Shown piece after piece: positions 1-10,928 of a stretch of DNA of 64,000 nt. The notes under the pieces were generated by a model. That model had not been told where the DNA came from, ran no database searches, and saw only the letters and a program-made list of their open reading frames with translations. The DNA is from Chlorophyllum brunneum. Its lineage: Eukaryota; Basidiomycota; Agaricomycetes; Agaricales; Agaricaceae. The position numbers and the translations under genes were made by a program. The stretch covers positions 558,001-622,000 of the forward strand of contig OY756140.1 in assembly GCA_963576785.1 (NCBI GenBank). Reading direction: 5' to 3'. The stretch's first letter is position 1, and the number at the start of each line of letters is the position of its first letter.

Positions 1-2181
1 GGGTGGGTTGACGATACCCTGTACGGCTCCTAGCAGTCCCCCTCCATTGTTGTCGCTACCTCCATTATGTCCACTACCATCTGTGCCACCACTATTGGCA
101 TTGTTGTCATCGTTAGGCTTATCCTTCCCACTGTTACTATCCTTCCCGCTATTATCATCATTACCACCATCGTTCTTGCCGCCGCCTTTCGCTGCAGGTC
201 CACCTGGAGGGCCTCCACCACCATCCCCGCCCTGATTTCCTCCACCTCCACTATTGTGATGGTCACTGCCTCCGTCCTTTCCGCCATCACCCTGCTTAGG
301 AGGAGGATTCTGATTACGATTTCCAGTAAGACCGCCCACCAAATTCCCGACAAAACCTTTTCCTCCTCCGCCACCGCCGCCCTGTGGTCCTTTGTTTGCC
401 CCCTTGTCATTACCTGACGGTCCGCCACTACCACCATTCTTCGACTGCCCACCATCTTTAGGACCAGAGTCAGGTTTCTGTGGTTTGCCATCAGGTTTAG
501 GTTGGTTCTGCTCGTTTTTCTGGGGTCCTCCATTTGAACCCGTTCCTCCTGACTTCCCATCGTCACTACCACCAGGTCCGCCAGAACCTTGTTGCGGGGG
601 CTGTTGATGGCTGTTACTGTTATTGCCTTCGTCCCCATTGGTGTTGTGGTTCGGGCCACCGCCAGCGGCATTGTGGCCCCCATTCGGTCCATTATCCACA
701 GAATTGTTGGATTGGGGGGGAGGTGGATGACCGCTTGGCGGGCTTGAGCCTTTGTTCGGATCAGAACCTATTGGAAGGGTCCCCATTAGAGACACGCTCA
801 GATTGCAATGTAAATCGTAAGAAGAAAAAAGGGAAGGAGGAGGATGAGAGGGAAGGGGAGCACACGTAGAAAAGAAGAAAAGAGGAAATGTGGCGTACCT
901 TTACCATCGCTGTGTCCACTTCCATTTGTATGATCCTTGGAGTCACCGTTCTGAGAAGATTTAGGCTGTTGGGGCGTCTTTTGATCTTGACCTGATGGCC
1001 CCGAAGATTTGTCTTGAGAATTACCACCACCACCATTACCGCTATCGCCGTTCGCTACCGCGCCCTTTCCCGGTTGAGCGCCGTTGTTACCCGGACCACC
1101 CGAGCCGTGTTGTGTACCAGAACTCCCAGTCGGGCCGCTCTCTGGTTTGGGTGAACCCCCACCTTGGCCTGTGTGAGAAGATTGGTTCTTGTTGTTCGAA
1201 TTGGAGCTTGAGTTGTTCGCGGGCGACTGAGAGCCATCATGGCCACCTGCGTAGTACAACAAAATAGATGGAAGTGATGAGTAAGTGTATTAAGATCATT
1301 TCGTGGAGCCCAAAAGATGGACAGACGTACTGTCGCCCGACGTCGCTTTGCCGTTATTATTGGAGGTGGATGGCTGTTGTGGTTTCTGATTGGATGTATT
1401 CTTGTTCGACGACGACGGTGGTTGTGAAGTTCCTCCGCCCCCTACTTTGCTGTCCGTCCCTCCACCATGTTGTTGTTGCCCTGAACCACCCTGCTGCTGA
1501 GGTGAGGGAGATCCGGACGCGCCTTTTCCACCAGAAGAACCTGCATCAGATTGTTTGTTCGCATCTGATTTATTGTTAGACCCTGAAGCTTTTTCTGGTT
1601 TGGGTGATGATGGTGATGGTGATGAGTTCTGTTGTTTTGGAGGGTTGGAGGATTGATGCGAACTTGAATTTGGAGTGTCCTTCGACGATGCTCCGCCTTG
1701 TGGAGGCTGACTCTTCTGTTGGGGTGAGGATTTGGGTTGGGCTTGTCCACCTTGTTGCGCGCCCGAAGAACCACCAGAATTTCCACTTTTGTTACCTCCC
1801 CCACTTGCTCCTCCGTTACCGCCGCTCTGTGTTGACCCCGATTGTGCACTGTTTCCCGAATCTGTGAGAGTAAAGTGTGCCTCAGTAGTTGCGATATAAA
1901 GAAAGGAGAGTCTGGTGAACCTTTAGGTGAAGGGCCTGAGGCCTTCCCACCCGGGCCTCTTGCGTTCAATGAATGACTTGGGTTAGACTTGAGAACTGGA
2001 ATTCTACTCGATGGAATGCCTGCAGATCACACGGAGGTAAGTATTCTGATATGGCGAGCCTTTCCCATCGGCCAAGGAGGACAGAAGGGGAAGAGAGGTG
2101 CTTACCGCCATTTGTCATAGGTTCGTTTCCCTCGGCGTTTGTTTGTCTCCAGGACATCTGGCTCCTCGCTAGGGGAGCCAT
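1..2181 (-). CDS. Gly/Asn/Ser-rich low-complexity protein, 3' end cut by window edge
   Basis: I do not recognise the family. Five exons join in one open frame: 2181-2106, 2019-1921, 1861-1331, 1246-899 and 767-1, giving 607 codons with no stop before the edge. The product is almost entirely Gly, Asn, Ser, Pro, Gln, Asp and Lys, with runs such as GGGGGGGKG and PPPKQGDGGKDGG, so it should be intrinsically disordered. Near the edge the composition changes to a short apolar stretch (GGLLGAVQGIVNPP), which may start a more ordered part lying outside the window. The junction phases agree at all four introns, which supports translation. The start is the least certain part: I used the ATG at 2181 (MAPLARSQ), but an upstream exon between about 2280 and 2960 is possible. 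No signal peptide is visible from this start. The opposite strand is open over long stretches only because of the repetitive codons. Confidence 0.6.
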
Positions 2182-3236
2182 TAGGAGCAGAGAAAGTGGG
2201 AAAGAGGGGAAAGAAAAATTAGAGAAAGAAGGGAGAGTTAAAAAGAGAAAGGGAGAGTATGAAGATGACGGTCGCAGACCAAGTGTCTTGAGTTGGACAG
2301 GAATAAGGTGCAAACATGATAGATGTCATCATTTTTGCAGTGTCAGGTCTCTCAGGCGGCGGGGGGATAACGAATGGTTGACATGTTGGGTCGATTGCAT
2401 CGTCAGGGTTGTGTGGGATACGGATTAGAGGTAACGATGGCAGAAATAGATCCTTGACGACGAATTGATACAGAGCTCCAGAGTTTCACCTCAACGCACA
2501 TTGAGCACAGGCACACCTGAGGTGACTCGACATCTGCGAGATATCGCTGAGTGGTGACCTTGAGGACCTGGGGAGCATGCAACGAAGACCTGGTGAGTGT
2601 CACTGTTGGCAGATGGAGACGCGCAAGTGGCCAAATTAGACTTGAACCTCCATGCATCATAAATGGCTTCCAGCATGACATCCATGGAAACATGATGAGT
2701 ACCTGCACCCTGACGAAGGGTGTGATATGCACATCACATAGATAACACCATATGGATAGGGAGCTTGCCCTGACTGGACTAGAGATTGTATCATGCTTAC
2801 AAGGCACATCGGAGGGAAGCTCGGAGGACAAGGGACGTCGAGCGGCAGTGCAGCGCTCAAGGGGGTGTGGCAAAGGCCGACTTACGAACAGGCACACCGC
2901 AGTGCGCCAGCGACTAGAACCCGAGCACCGTGGTCCGTGTAGGACAGGGGCCGGCAAATGCCGAAGAAGGCCTGTGAATAAAATTCAGCGGTGGGTTGCA
3001 GCGGGGAGCGTGCAGGATACTGCAGAACGTAGCAAAGAGGCTAGCCGGCGGACTTTCGGAAAAAAGTGAGGGCATGTGTGGAAGAGAGGCGGGGAATCTG
3101 GCGATCTGGGAGACGCCGCTGGAGGGGTCTGGCATTCTGCTCACGTGGATGAATCTCCCACGCGAAGATATAATGGAACGTCTGCGTTTCCTGTATTTCA
3201 TGTCGCTCCCATATCTCACCTAACCACCTCCACCCC
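2182..3236. other. Divergent intergenic region, possible missed 5' exon
   Basis: This interval separates the divergent Gly-rich gene and the G-alpha gene and probably holds both promoters. On the minus strand, around 2280-2420, one frame reads DDAIDPTCQPFVIPPPPERP followed by a Cys-containing segment. It could be a 5' exon of the Gly-rich gene or chance, and its phase does not settle the matter. Otherwise I see no gene. Confidence 0.4.
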
Positions 3237-5769
3237 ATGCCCAAGGCAAAGCTCGCCCAGCCCCGTCCACGCACCCTCTCAGATCCCCTCGCCGCAGCTC
3301 TCCTCCCGCCCTCCGACGAGTCCCCAGACGAACGCAATCTCCGCATCCAGCGCGAAAACGATGCGAAGCGAATCAGCGAATCAATAGACGAGCAGCTCCA
3401 GCAGGAAAGAATCGAGAGGAAAAAGGCTCGTCCAGAGGTGAACGTCCTTCTTCTCGGCCAGTCAGAGTCGGGCAAAAGCACAACTCTCAAACGTGAGTCT
3501 CTTCTCCTCACTGCCCGGCACCCGTCGGCCTCGCTGTCCAACCACATATCCTTGTATTGCTTGTGTGGGTCTTCCTTACGTCAACCTCCGTCTAGAAGTC
3601 CCGCCCGTGAGTCTTCCATTGCTGCATTTGTGCACAGCGACGCTCACAGGGTTTCCGGAGAAGCACTGCTACCAGGCCGTGTACTTGTGATATGGACTCT
3701 TTCTCTGTTCCTGATGCTCATAGAAGCCCTGATTCTTGTGTCTTGCATCACTTGACCTACATACCTAATCTGACATTTTCGAAATTCACTCCCTTATTCC
3801 AGAATTTCAGCTCCTGTACTCCCCTGCAGCTTTTCATGCCGAGAGAATTGCATGGCGGGCAGTAATATACCTAAATCTGGTCAAGTCTGTCAGAAGGTAT
3901 GAGCATCCCACCCGTTCCCAGACCAGACATCACTTCTCTTAATTTTATTAACTAGGATTCTCGAAGCACTTGCCCCTGAATCAGATGCGCTCGATGATCA
4001 TGACGATTTGGACTCTACCGAAGCAGGCGCAGACGTTGTTATCTCCTCCAATGGTCGTCCGCCATCGGCAATTCTGGGAACTCGTGTTATCAACTACGAA
4101 GATTACCGTCGACGCTTGGCACCTCTTGCCGAACTCGAGGATCGCCTCACTCGCTTACTGGCAGCACCTGACGAGGATGAAGCCACACATCTTGCACCGC
4201 CCCATCCCAGCTGGGACTCTGTCCGGAATTTCTATAGCGAACATGTGCCTAATGGTTTTAACGGTCGACCTACGCCAACAATAACCATCCCACACAGACT
4301 ACCCCTTCATGCAGCGCGATCAATGTCAGCTGGTGGTCATGAACCACGCCCGAATGAGGTCGCCGTCCGGTCGGAGCACTGGAAGCGCGCTTTCCAACTC
4401 CGGCTTGGATACAAATCCAAAAGCCCGAAGACACCGAAGTCTGGAGAAATCGAAGGATGGTGGGAAGATCCAGACGATCCAGTCCATGCCCTTTACCCAT
4501 GTGCTAGAGCGATGGTGGAGCTGTGGGGAGATCCTCAAGTCAGACAACGGCTGGAGGAAAAGCGACTGCGATTGGAGGAAAGTAGCGGATTGTGAGTCTG
4601 TTTCCAAATTAGCCACGACTAAAACAACTCATGTTCTATCAAGCTACCTCGACGAGATTTCCCGGATAACGGCGAAGAAGTATATTCCAACTGATTGTAT
4701 GTCGTGTTCTTTCCACCTTGGCTATGACATCGCCGATTGACGTTTATGATGATGCTTCTGAAGCGGATGTTCTCAAGGCACGATTAAAGACCACTGGGGT
4801 TGTGGAGCATACGTTCGTCATCAATAACAGTCATACCAAAGGCGTCCACTGGCGTATCTACGACGTTGGAGGCGCAAGGGGCCAGCGACAAGCTTGGGCG
4901 CCATATTTCGATGATGGTAAGTATTAGCCGCATGTATTTGGATCATGTGAAGTCTCCTAACGTTATGCCCCCGTTTGCGCAGTGAACGCCATCATCTTCC
5001 TTGCGCCCATATCGGCCTTCGACCAGGTATTTTTTACCCACCCTAATCGCCTATATTTAGTCCATACGTACTCACTTATTCTTTTCCTTGTACAGGTACT
5101 TGCAGAGGTACACAGGGTTCATGATGTGTTTGGTTGCTCAGTACTGATCGCAACTTCCAGGACCCTCGCATCAATCGGCTGGAAGATTCACTGTTGTTGT
5201 GGAAGTCCCTGGTGTCAAATCCGTTGCTTGCGAAAGTGAACATCATACTATTTTTGAATAAATGTGACTTACTCCAGGTGGGTAGATCTTGTCATGTGTC
5301 CAGCTTATTTACATCTTATCATTGGTCAGGCTAAACTCGATGCTGGCGTGCGCCTGGGTCACCATATGTATACCTACGGTGATCGACCCAATGACTACGA
5401 ATCTGTGTCTAAATGTGCGTTATAACTCCGTCTCATCGAGATTGCGCAGTTATTCATATCTTCGCATCTCTGCAGATTTCCGCAACAAGTTTGGGGCATT
5501 GCATATGTCCTATTCACGGAATAAGGAAAGGGAACTGTATAGTGAGTCATGACTGACATCTCGGTGTTTTGAAGCCCGTTGACTCGAGAGATCTCCGTCC
5601 GTAGTCCATTTTACGGCAGTCACCGATACGAGAAGGACGGCTACTATCATATCGTCCGGTACGCTTTCGCCCTTATCTTGTTACCGAGGGACTGGAATGC
5701 TTATTTTTGAAAACTTCAGTTCGAGACATAATCATCAAAAACAATCTCCGAACGATGCGACTTGTATGA
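3237..5769 (+). CDS. Atypical large heterotrimeric G-protein alpha subunit
   Basis: Twelve exons (3237-3492, 3803-3896, 3956-4591, 4644-4696, 4764-4916, 4983-5026, 5096-5107, 5161-5277, 5330-5414, 5476-5541, 5605-5658, 5720-5769) sum to 1,620 nt and encode 539 residues; ordinary G-alphas have about 350. Visible motifs are the P-loop GQSESGKST (about residues 75-83), switch I KARLKTTG with its Arg, switch II DVGGARGQR, the G4 motif FLNKCDLL and the G5-like FTAVTDT. The canonical switch II sequence is DVGGQR, so the GTP-hydrolysing Gln is Ala here. The N-terminus MPKAKLAQ lacks the Gly2 needed for myristoylation. Exon 3 carries a long insertion, rich in charged residues and Pro, in the helical domain. 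The C-terminus ends LRTMRLV rather than the usual CGxx-type tail. By family it should act at membranes below GPCRs; slowed or absent GTP hydrolysis is inference. Exon 7 is only 12 nt. Confidence 0.9.
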
Positions 5770-6418
5770 CGCCTCGCGGTATACATCAAACGATGGCCGG
5801 CAAGAATTGACCTTCTCTCTCAATCTCCAACCCCCTATCTTTATGCATATTCTGTTGCCCCGAGTCGACCATCGTTTTCCGATTCCATCATTCACACCCT
5901 TTTTATCTTCCAAATGATTTGTGGACATTGATATCTAGCCTTTTTTGTCCTTCTCCTGCAACACTGGCTTGTTTATTGCTCGTATCATACGTTTTACTAT
6001 GTTAGTCACATACTACTTTTGCTGTCTGTCGCGCTTTCTTCCCGCAACTGCATGTTCCAATTCTGCACTTCTACTGTTTTCATCCCCTCCCATACACTAC
6101 TAGTACCTTTACCCCCACTTTTCAAACATTATACCAAAGTTAATACTTTGTACTGTAGCCCTTGCTCGTTTGTTGACGCAATACAAAATCAGGAGGCTTT
6201 CAGGATGGTAGTGAGAACGCCCGGGTTGAAGACTTCGGTCGGTTCTTGGCGCTAAGTTCCATACGTGTGAAGAGCGTGATTCCGAGAAGCTTTCGAACGT
6301 CCCTCCCCTTGATTCCATACACACCCTCCAACTCCACAATCTCAAGACCGCGACTCGAGATTCAACCTCAACAAAGTCGGAGAACCCCAAGATTGATATT
6401 GAACTCGTCAGATTCAGG
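5770..6418. other. Intergenic region, G-alpha 3' side and RidA promoter
   Basis: No coding exon supported on either strand. It is pyrimidine-rich on the plus strand between about 5800 and 6130, as is common in fungal upstream regions, and leads to the RidA gene start at 6419. Confidence 0.5.
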
Positions 6419-7512
6419 ATGTTCGCGCGAAGTGTGCACGCCAGTCATGGTGTGAGGCGGATAATCCGAACTGGCGGGCAACAGCAGAAGATATTCGTGA
6501 CACGCTCTTATCGATCGAGTAATATCGGATCGATAACACCCTTTAACACGTTCCCATTTCAACGAGGTGTGTGGGTTGTGGCTTCTCTTGTTCCTCTCCA
6601 CTACTCGCTTATTTCAAAAAAAAAGTATCAGCGGTTAGGACTATGGTGACCAAGGTAACTACGCATGAGAGTTTGGGGATTGTTAGTACTTCTCGTGCGT
6701 GTCCTTTCTTGATTCTCGGTGTGAGAAATACCAGTCACTCATTCCAAAAAAATTTGGACATCTCTGATTTTCGAAAACTATATTGGTTACCTGTCCTTAC
6801 GTTGGACATGCACATTGGGATGGTATCTCACTCGCTGCGTTATACCACACCTGAGGCCTGCACGTCGGGCCGCCGAATGCGTTGTTTACACGCAACTCAT
6901 TACCCAAACTTAACCATGTTCCGACATACCATCAACAGAGGCTCCAGCTGCGATTGGACCATACTCCCAAGCCATCAAAGTCGGTACACTCGTGTTCTGT
7001 TCAGGGTGTATCCCCTTGAACCCCGAAACAATGCAAGTTGTAGGAGATGGCGTAGAAGAACAAACCCGACAGGCTCTCAAAAACTTAAAGGCCGTCGTCG
7101 AGGCTTCTGGCTCCGAGCTGGGCAAAGTCGTTAAGACCACCGTGAGTCTTTTATATCCACTCGGCGCCCTGTTTTGTGGCGACATCTGGATCTGATCCCG
7201 ATGCGACATTTGCGTCTTTTCCTTTTATTCTGGCCTGGGCTGATGCGAATGTGGTTGTTGTAGGTCTTCTTGAAGAACATGAATGACTTCGTCGCTGTGA
7301 ATGGTATCTATGCGGATTTTTTCGGAGATCATAAGCCTGCCCGATCGGCCGTAGAAGTGGCGAGGCTGCCTAAGGATGTGCTAGTTGAAGTTGAAGCTAT
7401 TGTGAGGTGAGTGCCCATCTCAGCTACCCGGATATGCCGGTGCCTTTGTGGCTCTCTGAATTAAGTCTGATGTATCGAAACTGATCTCTCCACTCTGCTC
7501 AGCTTGGCGTAG
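6419..7512 (+). CDS. RidA/YjgF/Mmf1-family protein, probably mitochondrial
   Basis: The mature part [16 protein letters not shown]...[13 protein letters not shown] matches the RidA (Rid/YER057c/UK114) family, trimeric enzymes that hydrolyse reactive enamine/imine intermediates from PLP enzymes to 2-keto acids plus ammonia. Exons 6419-6566, 6632-6670, 6939-7141, 7264-7406 and 7503-7512 give 180 residues. The substrate-binding Arg motif near the C-terminus ([13 protein letters not shown]) is present. The first 55 or so residues ([17 protein letters not shown]...) are rich in Arg and Ser and free of acidic residues, as expected for a mitochondrial presequence and as in yeast Mmf1. A second in-frame Met (MVTKVTTH) in exon 2 could give a cytosolic form. 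The exon 2/3 junction (donor gtttgg, 268-nt intron) is my inference. The last exon is 10 nt and holds only SLA and the stop. Convergent with the proteasome gene, 190 bp apart. Confidence 0.85.
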
Positions 7513-7702
7513 GACTGGTGCAGATGAATATAAGTTAATCCGCACGTCATTTGACTTGTCTTGCGGCTAGGCGAGCACAGGATTGATGGCGGGAGAAATA
7601 CTGTACTTCTTTTCTCCTGTTGGCGACCAATGTTGGGCGGGGTTTATGATGAACGAAGGGCAGGGATGAAGGGGAAGTCCGTTATCGCGTGACAGCCCTA
7701 GT

Positions 7703-8765
7703 TTACATTTCTTCTATTACTGCTTGTAGTCGTGCCTCATCTAGAATCTCAAACCCTTTATCTGTCGTCACCTAGTAATGGAACAATCAGCGGTGTTGGA
7801 GGTGAGGTGGGAAAGCTCGGAGGTAGTTTACCTGTGCTAGTTGTACGTTGTGCTGGTCGAGCTTCTCTTCCATCACCTGCTTTAATACGCGCAGCGTCAG
7901 TATCTGGGCTTCCTTTAGTGTCATTTGCTGCGAAAGATTATGAATCAGCTAATTGATGTTAAGAGATGGCGGATATGAAGGCACCTTGTGCCACTTGTCT
8001 TGCAATTCACTTTGAGCGGCCTCAGACCCGGACCCGATAGCCTTAGCCTCATATCGCACAAAGGTACCGGAAGGGTCAGTATGGAACCTACAAAGATCAG
8101 ACACTTCGATAAACACAACGCCACATATGATCATGAAGAGCGACATACAACTGGGGTCCATGCTCATCAACACCAGCAATCAACAACGCAACACCAAACG
8201 GTCGGCTCATCATCGCCTCCTCATCATGCACACTCTCGCCGAATCGTAGTGCGAGATCGCACACAGCCTGAGTTACGCTCTCAACTTTGATACGTTCGTC
8301 ATAGGTAAATGAATGGTTTTGAGCTGTGACACGGGCATGGTCGATCATGGTGCGTGCGTCTGCGGTGAGACCGGACATGGCACAGCCGAGGTGGGTATCA
8401 ATTTCCATGATCTTTTCGATTGAGGAGGCTTCAAGGAGGGGAGATTGGACGCGCTTTTCGACGCCGAGCACTACACCTTCAGGCGTCTTGATCCCGACTG
8501 TTGTTGAGCCTAGCTGTGGAAATGGGTGATGAGATATGTCTAGAGTACATGTTCTGAATACATACTTTAATTGCCTCGATGGCATATTCAACTGGGGATC
8601 GTGTTAGACGAGGATGATACCCAATTGAACCAGGGGAATGAATACCTTGGAAGAGACGGCCCTCTGGCGAGAATGTGTTGACACCACGGTCTGGGGCAGA
8701 ACAATTAACCTCAGTCTTCCTGGGCGTCAACTGTGCTCACCGTACTCTGAGCGCGTCAAGAACAT
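7703..8765 (-). CDS. PUP2: 20S proteasome subunit alpha type-5
   Basis: Seven exons (8765-8741, 8690-8646, 8591-8566, 8513-8149, 8087-7985, 7927-7832, 7771-7703) sum to 729 nt and encode 242 residues, the usual length for PSMA5/Pup2. The protein opens with [19 protein letters not shown] and continues into the alpha-subunit signature [21 protein letters not shown]. It keeps the TAD(A/G)R-type helix segment [14 protein letters not shown] and ends in [12 protein letters not shown]...IEEM. Alpha subunits form the outer, non-catalytic rings of the 20S core and gate substrate entry. The three short 5' exons are tightly phased, so the ATG at 8765 is secure. The gene is divergent from the inositol monophosphatase gene over about 300 bp. 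Yeast symbol given; PSMA5 is the animal name. Confidence 0.95.
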
Positions 8766-9064
8766 GGGGGGAGTGTAGAGAGAGATAGACGAGGCTGGCT
8801 TGCGTGTGCTCCCCGACGCGTGTTCATGCCGTGGGAACTATGCCAATATATGATTTGATCGACATCTAATCTTATCTTCCGTCCACATCTGAGAGATACG
8901 ATGGCGGACAGAATGAACGTGTCTGCCGTACTGCAAACGTGTTTTTGTAATCCTCGCTCCAAAAAGCACCCTTAGATAACCTTCATCGAGGCTGTGGGGC
9001 TTTTCTGGGCGCGTACTTCACCCTATCGATCAGGCGATTACTCGGTTGTTCTATTACCTCCATC
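8766..9064. promoter_or_regulatory. Shared divergent promoter region
   Basis: This 299-bp interval lies between the start codons of the proteasome alpha-5 gene (-) and the inositol monophosphatase gene (+), so both promoters must lie in or overlap it. I see no clear TATA box and no coding exon. Confidence 0.55.
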
Positions 9065-10373
9065 ATGTCCCTCGTAGAACTCTCTGCTACTGATTTACAG
9101 AATATTCTCCACTTCACGACGCAGATTGCGCGTGAGGCTGGGGATCTTATGCTCGAGGGATCGAAGGAAATTCAGAGCGCAGGCTCCTCCGTTGACGAAA
9201 AGCTGAATGCGGTAGATCTAGTTACGAAGTGGGATGTCGCTGTGGAAGAGCTGGTAAAGAAGAGGATTGCAGAGAAATATCCAAACTTCACTTTGTAAGT
9301 ATCATTCTTAGTTTTTCTATCGCGTTGATTTTTTTCTGATCCATTTAGTGTCGGCGAAGAGTCCTACTCGAAAGGCGCTCGAGATCCGCTGACGGACGAG
9401 CCGACCTATTGCGTCGACCCGATTGGTGCGATTTCATAAGGCTGACGCGTTTACTTGTTCTAACTTCCAATCCTAGATGGAACCACGAACTTTGTTCACG
9501 GGTTCCCATATGCCTGCATCTCCTTGGGCTTGATATACAAACGCCGCCCAGTTCTGGGAGTCATCTACAATCCATTCCTTGATCATCTAGTGAGAACTTT
9601 TTTTGTGCACAATCTCGGACCCACTAACGCGTGTATAAGTACTCGGGAATCAAGGGTCAAGGATCGTACTTGACGAGAGGAATCAGTTCTGGGCCTGTTA
9701 AACTACCCCTCGCTCCCCCGCGTCCTTTACCGAGCCTTCAGAAAGCTCTCATTGGTATACCTGTGAGCCAATAAACCGCTGGAAACCTCGTTGATCTTTC
9801 TCATAGGTGTCGAGTGGGGCTCTGATCGCCGCAAAGACACTATTGATGCTAAAGCGGCATCTTTTTCCCGGCTCGCAGGCGACGTGGCAGGAGGCATCAT
9901 AGGAGGAAAGAATGCCCACTCACTTCGTTCATTGGGAAGTGCGGCAATGAACTGTGCAATGGTCGCACAGGGTGGTCTTGATTTGTGGTGGTGCGTTTCC
10001 AGAAATTCAACTGCCCGAATTTTTTCGTACATCTTGATGACCCTCCGCTAGGGAAATTGGATGTTGGCCCTGGGATGTTTGTGCAGGCATCGTCATTGCC
10101 GAAGAGGCAGGCGGCCTTGTCACCGGCTCCAAGAGTGCATTTTCCGCCACTGCCGATGGGGACAACTTTGGGGATGTCACAGAAGATATACTGACTGGGC
10201 GCAAATATATCGTCATTCGCGCCATTGCGGATACCCCCGTGAGCAGTTCCTTCTACATTTCCATCACTATGGTATTAATAGCGAACCATGTACAGGGCGA
10301 GACTGGGAGAGAGGCTCAACGTAGGGTCATCAGAGAATTTTACGAGACAGTTGAAGAAGTCGAGCCGATGTAA
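9065..10373 (+). CDS. Inositol-1-monophosphatase
   Basis: Seven exons (9065-9294, 9349-9425, 9477-9589, 9640-9754, 9807-9990, 10052-10238, 10296-10373) give 327 residues. The metal-dependent phosphatase motifs are intact: GEESYSKG (metal-binding Glu), [17 protein letters not shown] (motif A, with both Asp and the Thr) and [18 protein letters not shown] (motif B). The family hydrolyses myo-inositol 1-phosphate to free inositol in a Mg-dependent reaction, the last step of de novo inositol synthesis, and also turns over inositol signalling phosphates. No signal peptide or membrane segment, so it should be cytosolic. The length is slightly above the 270-300 usual for the family because of loops between the motifs. 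In-frame joins at every intron make the model firm. Confidence 0.95.
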
Positions 10374-10928
10374 CCAATGAGCATTGAACTTTGAGCACGA
10401 TGTTGTTGAATGTCGTCGGTACTGGTGCGATTTTTGAATTGACCGCCTGGAATTTGCTCAGGTTATGTCACGGCCGCATGACGGCACAGGCGTCGCGTAA
10501 AGTTGAGAGCGTGTGGACAACAACAATGCATCAGCCACATGGAGGAGTTTGACGCCAAGGTTGCATGGTCACACTTCACCAATGACCCCAACACCACCTT
10601 TTCTCCACCGTCTGTGAGGCTAAATTTACGGCTAGGTTATGACATTCCTACAATCAGAACAAGTCAAACCCCGAACACTACGCGCTCAACAGCCGGTCCG
10701 TAAACGGTCCGAACGTGGTGTACAAACGTCAGATGACGGCCTGGTGCTTCTCTCAATACGCGTTTTTTCCACCAGAGGAGGGATATATGAGAATGGGATG
10801 TCGGATATGGATTGGAGCTTCTGGTGTCAAGCCGCGCTTCTCGCTTGCTGCCTTAACAGTTTTCCTTTTAGCCCAATTCGCAAGTCTTCTCCAGACTTTG
10901 AACGTTGAAGCTTTGAACGGAGTCAAGC
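10374..10928. other. Intergenic region upstream of sugar transporter
   Basis: No gene seen. A short open stretch at about 10639-10908 has no recognisable protein features and is probably the promoter and 5' leader of the transporter gene. Confidence 0.5.

Noticed and set aside
30..692. Long open frame on the minus strand rich in Met, Val and Arg, and Pro-rich frames on the plus strand
   Set aside because: They are out-of-frame readings of the repetitive Gly/Asn/Ser-rich gene; only the Gly-rich frame joins across introns in phase.
2403..2957. 184-codon open frame on the minus strand
   Set aside because: No recognisable motif and unusual composition; it does not connect cleanly to either neighbour, so it is left as intergenic.
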